Positions 46,554-57,304 of a stretch of 64,000 bases of DNA are shown in pieces. Made by a program: the position numbers and the translations under genes. The notes beneath the pieces are model-generated. The model saw only the letters and a list, made by a program, of their open reading frames with translations, was not told the origin of the DNA and made no database searches. Location: contig NC_064040.1 in the NCBI RefSeq assembly GCF_932526225.1, positions 11,632,856 through 11,696,855 of the forward strand, given 5' to 3'. The stretch's first letter is position 1, and every line of letters starts with the position of its first letter. Origin of the DNA: Nematostella vectensis (taxonomy: Eukaryota > Cnidaria > Anthozoa > Actiniaria > Edwardsiidae).

Positions 46554-49500
46554 CTAGGCATTACCATTTGGTCTTCCCATGCTCTCCATATTAGCTATTT
46601 GTTGCTTTGCTTGGTAGTTAGCTAGATAAATAGGCTCATATTCCTAGCAACAAACATCAAACATGGTAAGCAATAAAACATGAGCAGAATACATTTATGT
46701 ATGTTATTTCCTTGAAAACAATGATCATTCAATAACAGTCTGTAATAGGCAATTAACCACATCAAGCATATGTAAAGCATGTGTTAGCTTTTTCGGAGAG
46801 ATTTTAGCTTGTTACATGCAGGCCTGTAGCCAGGATTTTTTCTTCGGGGGATACGAAATCCGAAAAAGTGGACCTAATTTGTTTCTTTTTCCTTTTTCCT
46901 TTTTTTTTTTTGGGGGGGGAGGGGGAGAGTTTTCTGATTATAAAAAAAATATTTAACAAAAAGGTATTTTTTTCTACCATTGCAGTATCTTCATGGGACT
47001 TTTATTATCAGATTTGACTACAAAAAAAGAATGACTTACATACCAGAGTTGTCTAGAATGACCTAATGACCTTTTTTATCTAATTTTTGCTTATGCTTTA
47101 GAGATTTGTCTACAAAAGGCATGTCTAATGCAAACTGAAAATGGACTTTTGGCGGTTGTGGGAGGTACAGGCCCTACATGTTGTGGTGGGAAATTTAGGA
47201 AACAGGAAATGGTCAGAAATGATAATCATGCATTACCATAAGCTGCTGGGTAAATCCCTCATTTGGGTTGATACAAAATCTTCTCTGCTGCACAAATAGA
47301 AATGCTTCCCTGATAAAGAATATGATGAAAGCATGAACTTAAAAGATTTGCTAAATGCAGCATTACACTTGATATATAAAAATATATATTACAAATAAAC
47401 AGGCACAAAAGGTAGCTAGACATACCTGTATGCAAGTCCATAGGTCTCCATGATATAGGCAATCATAAGGGCAGCACTAAAAGTCATTTAACAACTCTCT
47501 TAGGTGAGTCAAATGCAGGCCTTCTGTTAAGGGGGGGGGGGGGGGATAGAAAAAAATCACAAGATTTCAAGGAGTTTGATGTGCTATGCAAAGGAAGCAT
47601 TGCAAAATTGGTTATACATACAGTATAGAAACTACTTTCTATGCAACAGATCATGTGTGTTTTTACTAGCATTATTTTGTTGTTCTACAAGACTCCAGTG
47701 AATGACATACTGTAAACCACTTCATAATTTGAGTTTCTTGTCCATACACCCAGAGCAAGTTAAGGGCTTCTGGAATTACGCGCTAGTGCGGAAGCGTGTA
47801 ATTTGGCTTTCTCCACATAATCCGCGTAATCCACAAATTCCCATATTTTCTGCGTAATTTAGCTAAGTTTTGAAAGACAAAACATTTAAGTACACAGCTG
47901 ATGTGTTCTTTTAGGGTTCTTACTTCTATTTCTCGTAAAAAATGACAGATATTCTTTGTAAGAGTGCGATATTTTAAACTGAATTTCAAAAACAAAAATG
48001 ACTGGGCGTTCTTTGCTAAACCGCGAAGACCTAGGACTAATAATAAAATACCTTTTTTAATTGGCTGGTGGCTAGGAGCCAATGAAAACTGGCCGAAGAT
48101 ATTTTCGCGCAAAAATAAACCTTTTTCAAGTTATTTCGTGCTTTCCTTCGGTACAAAATGTAGTTTGGATGTAACAGTTGATATTCCGTGTAATTTACCA
48201 CGTAATTCAGTAAAGAATTCCGCAAAATTTTGATTTTTATAAAAAAATGTATTGCAAAATCCTGCGTAATGATTAATTTTCCGCGTAATTTAGCAAAGAA
48301 TTCCGTGTAATTTTGAGTTTTTTTCCGCGTAATTCAAGAAGCCCTGAAGTTATCACAAAAAAATCATTACCCACTTGTTCAGGCAGTGCACCCTGGCTAT
48401 GCATAACATCTTGCAAAAAATATTATACCTCAGCATTCAAAACAATTGGTTCTATTGGCAAAACTACTGTACTTCTCAAGGATTGCAATATTGAGTCATT
48501 GACATAAACTATGAACCTTTAAAGATTACATTTTAAATTTCTTTTTTATTTACCTGCGGGATATTCCAGCATTGCCATGAACCAGAACTTTTCCTGTTGT
48601 AGACAATAAGACGCAGTATTAGCAACATTATCATGAAACCTTTTAGTAGAAGAATGACAGATAATACAGGTGATGTGGATAAGATACAAAGCTGGTAAGC
48701 TTACCACCCTTGGAGACACAGTCATCTACAAAAGCTTTTACCTAAGAGAGATGGACAAACCTGCTGAGCTAGGGGATATCATAGTATGTATCTTAGGCAA
48801 TCAAATGATTGGGTTTTATTATCTGTTTGATAACCTAAGAAAATCGCATCCACAATAACTCTGTTTTTTGTACATATAGAGAGGTAGAAAAAAAAACCTT
48901 AACGGCACCATTTACTCATTTATACTTTCTCTGCTGTGAATTACAGGTAAGCCAAGTTTATTTGAGTTATGTACATAAGAAAAATAGCAATCTATAGAAT
49001 CCAAAGACAAGAAATATGTATAAAGTAGATTGCAAGGTGTAGTGACATTGACAAATAGCAGTCGATTTAAAGTTCATCAGTAAGTATAACCTTTTGAAGT
49101 ATAACCCTTTGTCACTTTGAAGCTTATTGTACCCTCTCAGTAATTACAGTAGGAGTAACAGTCTAAATTGCATCTTGCAAGTTACAACAGGTTGACTAGC
49201 CCAAATATTGTTACTTTCACAATAAACTATCTCTGGTATTTGATGGACACTCATCAAAGATGGTATTGAAAATGTTTTGGCATTGACTTCATTGAGTCAT
49301 GGAGAGTAAGCTACATCCAGTGTTGCTACTCTACCTGGGGGAAATATCTAATGATATTTTCTGTTGTTGTGTCAGCTACATCTAGCACAAGGTAGCTAAA
49401 AACACGAAAAGAGAGGTCAACAATAGCATAAGTATTTATCTTTGAAGTTTTAAACCGTTCTACTTCCTTCCTTCCATTGTTCTAAAGGCACTTTAAATCA

Positions 49501-51399
49501 TTTTAATCCATCTCGAACATCACTTAATCAACATTCCTTGCACCAAATACAATATATAATTTGTCCCAAATAATAACTAACACCCTGCTCTAACTTTGTT
49601 CATCTTAAATCTTACATAGAAAAGATGAGTGCTCACAAAGGACTGTCTTACAGTGAGGGCACAGAAAGGGGGCCATGCTGAACAACTTTCACCAATCAGA
49701 TTCTGCTTCAACACCGTAAACAATTTGAAAACAAAATGTTCAGCCAATGAGAAACGCACATGTTTGTGTTTCCCACAGTGGACTACAAGTACGAGGTCAA
49801 ATAAACAACGTCTGGCGTTTCTCATTGGCTGAACTTTTTTTTTTTTAATGTTTACAGTGTGTTCAAACCGAATCTGATTGGACAAAGCATGGCCCGCTTT
49901 CTGTGTCCTCACTGTGATTGCTAGAATGCAAATAATGTAATTTTTTTTTACTTACAGAAAATCATTAGGGAAGTTGGGCTTGACAAAGTTTGCCTCGATA
50001 TTTTGGCGAATACAGACAATATGTGTTATCCCTTGGCTTTTCAGATGTTCAAGCTAAAATTAAAGAGTAATTTAGTGGCTATTATAGCCCAAAGATTAAA
50101 AGCAAAGCATTATTTACAGCTGACTATTTTGAAATGAATATTAATAATAACAATAATTATAATTAATGATAATCAATCATTATTAATGATACCTTGCTCT
50201 TCATAGCAGCTGAGTATGGACCTAGGAATATTCCTGGGACAATCTCCTGTGTAACCAAAAACAATGATAAAGTACAAGGGCCAGTTGCACAAAGCGTGGA
50301 TAGAAGGCTGGATAACAATCCGCTGAATTGCCATCATTTACCACTAAATGGCTTCCCGTTTCCATGGTAAATATGCAAAGCACGCGCTGTTTTTCCTTCA
50401 AACAAAATGGTGACCGTTGAAAAATCTACTAAAAGTGCCAGAAAACAAACAGTTTATAGAGGCAAAGTGCATGTAAATCATGGAATGATCACAGGGGATA
50501 GTGTTTAGCTTCTTCCTGTCTTTGGGAGTCACATTTCTAGACAGAATGGGCAATATAGTTTGATTCCAGTCCTGACAGAGCTGCATGTAAGTTCGTAGTT
50601 AATTGTAAATTTACGAACTGTAAAATTCGTAGTTTGCATGTGTTTCAACTTTCACTGTGTCTAAAATTAATCTAAATCCTGACGAAAAATTTTGAAAGAA
50701 AGATGTCATTTTGTTTTTTCATCACATTTATTTGGTGGATAAGATTTTATCCGACCTCTATCACCCGGATAACTTTAACCGCTGGATAACTTTTATTCGC
50801 CGGGCTTTGTGCAACCGAATCATGCAACTCGGATAACTCATATCCGCTGGACAAGGATTTAACCGGTAGATAAGACTTATCCAGGCTTTGTGCAACCGGC
50901 CCCTGCTAGAGATATGCTTCATACCATACCCTCTGAACGGAGCCCTTCACTTCAAAGTCTTCTAAAACTCTTAAAAACCTAAAAGTCTGATCAAATCTAA
51001 CATAAAGATCTGCTCAATTGTGTGGACGATAAAGTCCTATTGTTTTTTTCAATGCGACCTAAGAACAAAGCACAGTGTAGCTAGCTCATATGTACTCCGG
51101 ATTCTGCGCAGAATCAAGTCAAAATTTCACAGGTGGATGGATGAAAAGTTAGAAGTTTGTTAGTAAACAAAAGTGTTTGAATAAGGGAATACATACAAAG
51201 GTAGGAAAAGAGCTTACCTGCATTTCTCTTCTTTTAGAATATGTCCAGTCCTTAACACAAAACAAAGTAAGTTTGGTCGATAAGATTTGACTAAGTTAAG
51301 TACAACCAAACCATCAGATACGCTTACCGCTATGTCGTCTTCGTTGGGAATCTTTGGAAATTTGCAGACTGGAAAAGCGCTAGGACTCTCCATGGCCAT
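46554..51399 (-). CDS. STYX: STYX, catalytically dead dual-specificity phosphatase
   Basis: Ten exons on the minus strand: 51399-51328, 51250-51218, 50246-50193, 50053-49956, 49395-49335, 48741-48705, 48593-48554, 47476-47426, 47309-47237, 46643-46554. All borders are GT-AG and phases agree, giving 202 codons. Landmarks: DWTYSKRREMQ, EIVPGIFLGPYSAAMKSK, GITHIVCIRQNIEANFVKPN, YLVLDVADTTTENIIRYFPQ, KVLVHGNAGISRS, RRFCINPNEGFTQQL, EYEPIYLA. The P-loop is HGNAGISR, with Gly125 where active phosphatases have Cys, the hallmark of STYX. Family knowledge: STYX binds MAPK ERK1/2 in the nucleus and F-box protein FBXW7. The C-terminal tail is shorter than in vertebrates. Introns hold several MITEs. Divergent from FKBP3. 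Confidence 0.95.
46824..47175. mobile_element. Possible degraded element in STYX intron 9
   Basis: CAGGCCTGTAGCCAGG at the left and GGAGGTACAGGCCCTAC at the right form a loose inverted repeat, with a T-rich/G-rich stretch near 46886-46927. Weak. Confidence 0.3.
47763..48346. mobile_element. MITE with AGGGCTTCTGGAATTACGCG ends in STYX intron 7
   Basis: The right end CGCGTAATTCAAGAAGCCCT mirrors the left. AAGTTA flanks both sides (47757-47762, 48347-48352), a likely target-site duplication. Subterminal CGCGTAATT/GTGTAATTT words recur many times inside. Confidence 0.8.
49650..49915. mobile_element. MITE with ACAGTGAGGGCACAGAAAG ends in STYX intron 4
   Basis: The right end CTTTCTGTGTCCTCACTGT mirrors the left. 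CCAATCAGATTC/GAATCTGATTGG and GTTCAGCCAATGAGAAACGC / GCGTTTCTCATTGGCTGAAC are further inverted pairs. Confidence 0.85.
50277..50904. mobile_element. Element with GGCCAGTTGCACAAAGC ends in STYX intron 2
   Basis: Left GGCCAGTTGCACAAAGCGTG, right GCTTTGTGCAACCGGCC. GGATAA/TTATCC words are frequent inside. A relative lies at 44640-44951. No intact transposase. Confidence 0.75.
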
Positions 51400-51931
51400 C
51401 CCCTTTAGCTAAGAGTCTCTAAGTATGGTTGTACTCTGCACCGAACCTCATAGGAGCCGTCAAATTATCACAGAAAGCACATCGCACACAAACTCTTTCT
51501 TCTGTTTGCCGCCATTTTGTGTTGACAAGTTTCAGACATTAGAGCATGCTACTGTCACTAAACTAGCATTTTACAACAGGGATCCCGTCATAACAAAAAC
51601 TCCGGAAAAGAAAAACGACACAAAACCTTCTTTAAAAAATAAGAATACGCTTAAAATTTATTGGAGAGCATATCATTTCTGACTAAATTTTCATGTCTTG
51701 TTTTTAATGTTGATTCCCGGCTTGTTAAATTACATTCTTATTATGGTGAAATTTGTATGATTTAGATATCTAATTTTAACTCTATTTTTATTTTATGCTT
51801 ATTGCATTAGTTCAGGCCTGACTTTGTTTCTTATTCATTGGTGTATTCTTAAATTTACAAAAATATTTTTATCCCAGGTTTCTTTCTTTTTTTTCACGCG
51901 CGGCCAGCCTCGTTTTGACACATTTCTCAAA
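51400..51931. promoter_or_regulatory. Shared STYX-FKBP3 divergent promoter region
   Basis: The start codons of the two head-to-head genes are 532 bp apart. GCCGCCATTTTGT at 51508-51520 and AAAATGGCGGCT over the FKBP3 start match the YY1-type motif found at many housekeeping promoters. That this is a bidirectional promoter is an inference. Confidence 0.5.
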
Positions 51932-54900
51932 ATGGCGGCTGAACCAACGCGTGAGTACACAGACGAACAGTTGAATTCTGACGCCGTGAGCAAGAAGGAT
52001 ATTATCAAGTTCCTTCACGAAAATGCAAGTTTTGAGGTAACAGCCAGGTCAATCTCACGTTATATTTGCTCATTTGGACGCAAAGGTGGAGGGTTTTATG
52101 GTGTGAAAACAAGAACTCGAGCAAAGAAATTCGAGCTAATTTTGATTATCCTTCTTTAGCACAGCCCGAACATGACTGCCCACTCAATTTTTTAATGGGT
52201 CATTGACACTTTTAAACCATTTTTAGCAAAAAACAAAATAGAAGCAATCGCGAAGGCAAAAACGGCGAGTTTGTAAACCACGTGTTTTTATTCTTTTTAG
52301 AGACAACCCGTTGGAAGAGTTTACTGTGTTCTAACGGGTTGTCACTAGTAAAAAAGAATAAAAACACGTGGTTTACAAACTCGCCCTTTTTTTTTGGGGG
52401 GGGGGGGGGTCATGCATTTGCACAAAACACGAAAACCCCAATCTTGTCTTAATCGGCAGCAGGAAAACTTTTTTCCTGTAAGTCTCATTTTTTATCTTAT
52501 TCTACCCTTTCATTTGAATGGCTGCCATTTTATGTTACAACCCCTGGGGTTTGTGCATAGCTAACAATATAGTAGATAGTAATCACAGAAGTTTATGCTC
52601 TCAAAACACAAAGTAAATACCTGCCAGCAGGCAACACCAACAACATTATTATAACTTTTTGTAATCATAACTGAGGCATATGCGTACCTGTCAACTCTCC
52701 CGCATTAGGCGAGAGTCTCAAGATTTTGGACCCCTTCTCCCTCTCTCCCACGTGGAGAACCAAATCTCACGCTTTTTAGCAAAATATTCTATAGAAAATC
52801 GACATACATACCTGTCAACTCTCCCGCATTAGGTGAGAGTCTCAAGATTTTGGACCCCTTCTCCCTCTCTCCCACGTGGAGAACCAAATCTCACGCTTTT
52901 TAGCAAAATATTCTATAGAAAATCGACATACATACCTGTCAACTCTCCCGCATTAGGCGAGAGTCTCAAGATTTTGGACCTCTTCTCCCTCTCTCCCACG
53001 TGGAGAACCAAATCTCACGCTTTTTAGCAAAATATTCTATAGAAAATCGACATTTTGCCTATTTTCTATTAAAATAATGTTAACACTTATGTAGCGCAAT
53101 TTATCTAATACCCTCGTGAGATCTAAGTGCATTGTGCGCCAGAGCTTTGTGCCTGCAACATATACCCACCCACCCCCCCGCTAAAAATATATCCCAACCC
53201 TCCCCACAAATTTAAATTACCCCACCCCTCCCCCAAAAAAATCTTAAGCCCTGAGATTTCCATAGGTTGACAGGTATGAATATGCCCTGGTTTTTCCTAA
53301 AACTAGCTTTACTTCAGAAATCTAGAGCCAGTACAAGCTTGGTGTCCTACTGAATCTGTCTTATGCCCAACAGTTCCTCAAGGAGAACAAGCTCAATGGC
53401 AAACTAAATAATGTGGCCAAGACAAGCAAGAAAGATCAGCTTGCGGCAGCTTACAATAAGCTGTTTGAGGAAAAAGCCTTCAAGAAAGAGGGTGAAGAAA
53501 GTCTAGAAGACCAGCTGAAAGCCATGAGTGACAAAGCCAATGCCCTGGCCATCACAGAAAAGAAAAACAAAAAAAAGACGGTTGAAGTCAAAGAGGTAAC
53601 TGAGATATATACTGTTATATAACTGTAATTATTAAAAGGCACTTTTTAACCTGGGGGGGGGGGGGGGGGGCTTCCAAAACATTTCATAAGCTTCAATTTC
53701 ATAATTCAGGATTGAATTGAGAGGTGTAGGGGTGGTAGAGGAAAATTGAAGCCATTACCCCTCAAGCATTGTATGTGATGTGAGAATTGCATTATTGTTA
53801 GACTAGTTCATCATACTTTTGTTACGAAATGGCAGCATTTTACTTGAAAGTAAAGGAAACCCAGTGCCATAGTTACTGTTTATAATGACTCCTTCTAGAA
53901 AAGGTGACAAACCTTAAATCTTCTGCACGAGTATTGTTTAAATAAAAGCTAAAAACAGTGACTGAAGCTAGCCTCTTGTTCAGTAGCTGTACTTGAGGAT
54001 TCAACACTAAGATTGTGTTTGCTTTTGCCTGAGAATCGCATCATTCAGCACTTAATGTGCTTTGATTTGGAACCACAGGAACCAAAGTACAAGAAGAGGA
54101 TTCTAAAGGAGGGGGATAAGGTATCCTATCCTGACAAGGGAGACATGGTCTCTTGTCTGTATGTCGGCAAACTGGAAGATGGCACAGTCTTTGACACAAA
54201 CAGATCAGGTATAGACTTGAAAACAATTCTTATGTAATAATGTTGGGTAAAATCAGGGTAGTTAAGTATATTGTTATCAGTTACCAGTGTACCGGCTTGT
54301 GCAAGACAACCCATAGCTACCAGTTAAGAACGCGCACTGGCAATCACATCAAACCTTTTGCGACCAATAGTTTTGGCAACTTTGTCACAAACAAACACGC
54401 GCTGGCCTTGGCTATCTGACTGCCCATACTACCTTTATATTTATTATATTGTATCAATTAATCATTATTTATTATATTTGATAATGGAATCCTGTAATTT
54501 AGCTTTTAAGGCTACGAGAGGACTAATAATCGAGTATTATTATTATTATTATTTCCAGTTACAGTATTTTGTTCACTTTTGCTAATACAAGTTAGTGCAG
54601 TGTGTGAAGCAATCCTTTGGCTTGTGAAACCTGCATTTTAATTTAACATGATTATATTTGTATTCCTTTCCCACCCCAAAGGCCACCCTACCAAACCCTT
54701 TTATTTAATAATATCCAGATACTGCCAAAAGAAACAAGAAGGGAGATATCAAGCCTTTGATTTTCCCTGTAGGAAGAGGCAAAGTCATTAGAGGGGTAAG
54801 AGCAAAGATATAGTGCCTATATATAGCTACTCAACTATCAATGTTGTCTTTAATGTTGCTTTTTTAAAACATTAAAAGGAAACTGTGCAATGTCAATCTT

Positions 54901-56014
54901 TAAGTAGTTCTCATACTCTGTTTTAAAATGGCTAATATACCTCTACCTAAAAGTCATTAAAAGTAAAAGCTATTTAAAGGTCTCAAATGAGAACTGCCTA
55001 AAAGTTTTTTTTCTTTTATAGTGGGATGAAGCCCTGTTGACTATGAGTCAGGGAGAGAAAGCAGAGCTGACAATTGACTCGGAGTGGGCATATGGTCGCA
55101 AGGGCTTCCCTGATGCAAAGTATCCTTGTCATAACAGCCATTCATTACCGTGTTGTACCATTTTCTACACACAGCCTTATGATCACTCCCCTCCTTGCCC
55201 CTGTATCACATACACAGTGGAAGCAATGGAGTATTTTCTTTGGGGGGGGGGGGGACTTCACCTTGTCGCTGGTTAGACCCCATCTCCTTCCTGTTACATT
55301 CACCATGTATTACGTTTTTGTCAATGATATTATTTCATGATTACTTATTCACTTGTTCCTTATCATTCCCCATAGGCTACTAGGCTAATTTGTTTTGAAA
55401 ATGTGTTTTCTCCAAGATTTCCCAGACAATAACATAGTATTTTGATAACATGGATGGTATTTTGATAACATGGATGGTATTTTGATAACATGGATGGTAT
55501 TTTGATAACATGGATGGTATTTTGATAACATGGATGGTATTTTGATAACATGGATGGTATTTTGATAACATGGATGGTATTTTGATAACATGGATGGTAT
55601 TTTGATAACATGGATGGTATTTTGATAACATGGATGGTATTTTGATAACATGGATGGTATTTTGATAACATGGATGGTATTTTGATAACATGGATGGCAT
55701 TTTGATAACATGGATGGCATTTTGATAACATGGATGGTATTTTGATAACATGGATGGCGTTTTGATAACATGGATGGTATTTTGATAACGTGGATGTTTT
55801 TGGTATACTAGTCTAGATGTGATGGTATTGTGGAAGTTCTTCACTTCATTGAAGTTGACTTGAAATATGGCCTTTATCTTCACCATGCTTCCCTCAACTA
55901 TGCATTTCCAACTCTTCGCTAGTGTGTCAAGTTATTTTCCTTAACTATTTTGTAAGAATACCTCCATTTTCAACACTCATCTTTGAAGTAGAGCTGGTTA
56001 ATGTTGCCAAGTAG
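51932..56014 (+). CDS. FKBP3: FKBP3 (FKBP25) nuclear peptidyl-prolyl isomerase
   Basis: Six exons: 51932-52036, 53374-53595, 54079-54208, 54719-54795, 55022-55119, 55957-56014 (phases 0, 0, 1, 0, 2), 229 codons, close to the 224 of the human protein. The last exon is only 58 nt (IPPFSTLIFEVELVNVAK, TAG at 56012-56014). Residues 1-75 form the N-terminal helical domain (KKDIIKFLHENASFEFLKEN, LNNVAKTSKKDQLAAAYN) that binds nucleic acid in FKBP25. A lysine-rich linker follows. Residues about 112-227 are the FKBP domain with Y137, F147, D148 (YVGKLEDGTVFDTN), V175-I176, W179 (VIRGWDEALLTMSQGEKAEL) and WAYG. Family knowledge: prolyl isomerase, rapamycin-binding, associated with ribosome biogenesis and chromatin. 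Poly(A) signals AATAAA near 56264-56278. Confidence 0.96.
52264..52385. mobile_element. Fold-back MITE in FKBP3 intron 1
   Basis: GGCGAGTTTGTAAACCACGT with GTTTTTATTCTTTTTAG and ACAACCCGTT; the right half is the inverse (AACGGGTTGT, AAAAAGAATAAAAAC, ACGTGGTTTACAAACTCGCC). The loop is only about 17 nt. A G-run follows at about 52396-52410. Confidence 0.85.
52684..53276. mobile_element. Element with a triplicated terminus, FKBP3 intron 1
   Basis: Three nearly identical 124-bp units begin ACCTGTCAACTCTCCCGCAT at 52686, 52810 and 52934. The unique part follows and ends AGGTTGACAGGTAT, inverted to the start. The word ATATGC lies on both sides close to the ends. Copy 1 at 8640-9002 has a single terminus. 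Confidence 0.75.
55437..55797. repeat. 20-bp minisatellite in FKBP3 intron 5 (about 18 units)
   Basis: TATTTTGATAACATGGATGG repeated almost without change; the few variants (GGCAT, GGCGT) lie at the 3' end. The open frames on the minus strand (MLSKYHPCYQN repeats) are artefacts. Confidence 0.95.
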
Positions 56015-57304
56015 GCAAGAAAACAATCGTCAGAGCTTAATAGCACCAAGAGAGCATGAGAAAGCTATTCATTCCTACCAAGTGTAAAGCATAAACTGAA
56101 CTGATTGCTACATATTTGTGATGTTACTCAACTTATCCTTTAAAGGAATTACATTGTAGTTGTTAAAATGAAATAGACTTTTTATAGTCAATCATTTACT
56201 GCAGAAAGCATAATTTGAAATGTTGATAAAAATTGATTTTACTATTCAAATTATGCTTTAAAAAAATAAAAAAATAAAAATGATGTTGAGAGTTTTATTT
56301 CAACATATTCACTAGCAATTGGTTTTTATATACAGTATATCAAAATAGGCATACAGTACACCATAAAACTTATATGTACACAGTACAGCCTAGTTTAGGT
56401 GCCAGACTTTCCATGTGCTGTTTCAAGCGTAAATGCATGAAAATGAAGATAAAACAATCAACTTCGATTAATGCATTTGAAAGGGTACAAGGGTACACGA
56501 AAAGAACAGCATCTAAACTATGCCTACCAGTATTTTACTAAACACTATTTACAAGACTTCTTAATAAATGTTGGCTGAAATTTGAAAGGAAAAAAAAAGT
56601 TGTCTAGGCATACTCGTGATTCTGGAATTAGAATTATTAGAATAGAAAAAGCAAGCATTTGTTTATCCCGCGTTCCCATTCCTGAATGGAATGAAGGCCA
56701 TTCCACATAGCAGAATGGCATTCTGAACATTTTCTACCAACCATTCCCATTCCAGAATGATAGAAAACCGTAGCCTAGGTGAAAAGCATTTTTCATGTTT
56801 ACAGGAAGAAATGCAAGTTTGAAAAGTTCTTGAAAACATCAAAAGAGTGCAATCAAGAACTTGCTGGTCAAACTTCTTTACCCATTTCCTCTTCTAAAAA
56901 CGTACTGTATGTATAGAGGATTACAGTGAACATTTCAAGTAAAACTGACTTCATTTGCATTGAGCAGATACAGTATTTCCAAGATACACCTATTTCAATA
57001 AAGGTTGTCAGTGCAAATAGTGATTGGCAAATAGCAGTTCTACGACCGAAAGTAACCATGCGTTTCGAAGAATAAGGATAAATCAAAACAATTATCCATT
57101 AAAGGTTTCCAATGCTTGGCTCTGACATTGCTGGACTTTATTTAACACCTTTAATTTTTCGAATAATTAGTACTTAAAAGCCATTGGCCATTTGTACTGG
57201 CAACCTTTTGTTAAATACGTGTATATCTCTGCCTGTATGATCAGTTTATGTGGGTTTTACAATGGGGGTGTAACTGCTGCCTTTTATTGTATTCCATGTA
57301 CTGG
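56015..57304. other. Convergent intergenic region FKBP3-CNOT9
   Basis: Holds the FKBP3 3' UTR, a possible small inverted-repeat element at about 56391-56521 (TAGTTTAGGTGC / GCATCTAAACTA), a CATTCC-rich stretch near 56688-56755 and one MITE. No gene. Confidence 0.5.
56985..57225. mobile_element. MITE related to the 29651 element
   Basis: TACACCTATTTCAATAAAGG, then TTGTCAGTGC, at the left; GTACTGGCAACCTTTTG, then TTAAATACGTGTATA, at the right. Confidence 0.7.

Noticed and set aside
49577-49912. 111-codon minus-strand frame inside STYX intron 4
   Set aside because: Lies within the inverted-repeat MITE 49650-49915; both strands give similar frames because of the palindrome.
55363-55886. MLSKYHPCYQN repeat proteins on the minus strand
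   Set aside because: 20-bp intronic minisatellite of FKBP3, antisense to the gene.
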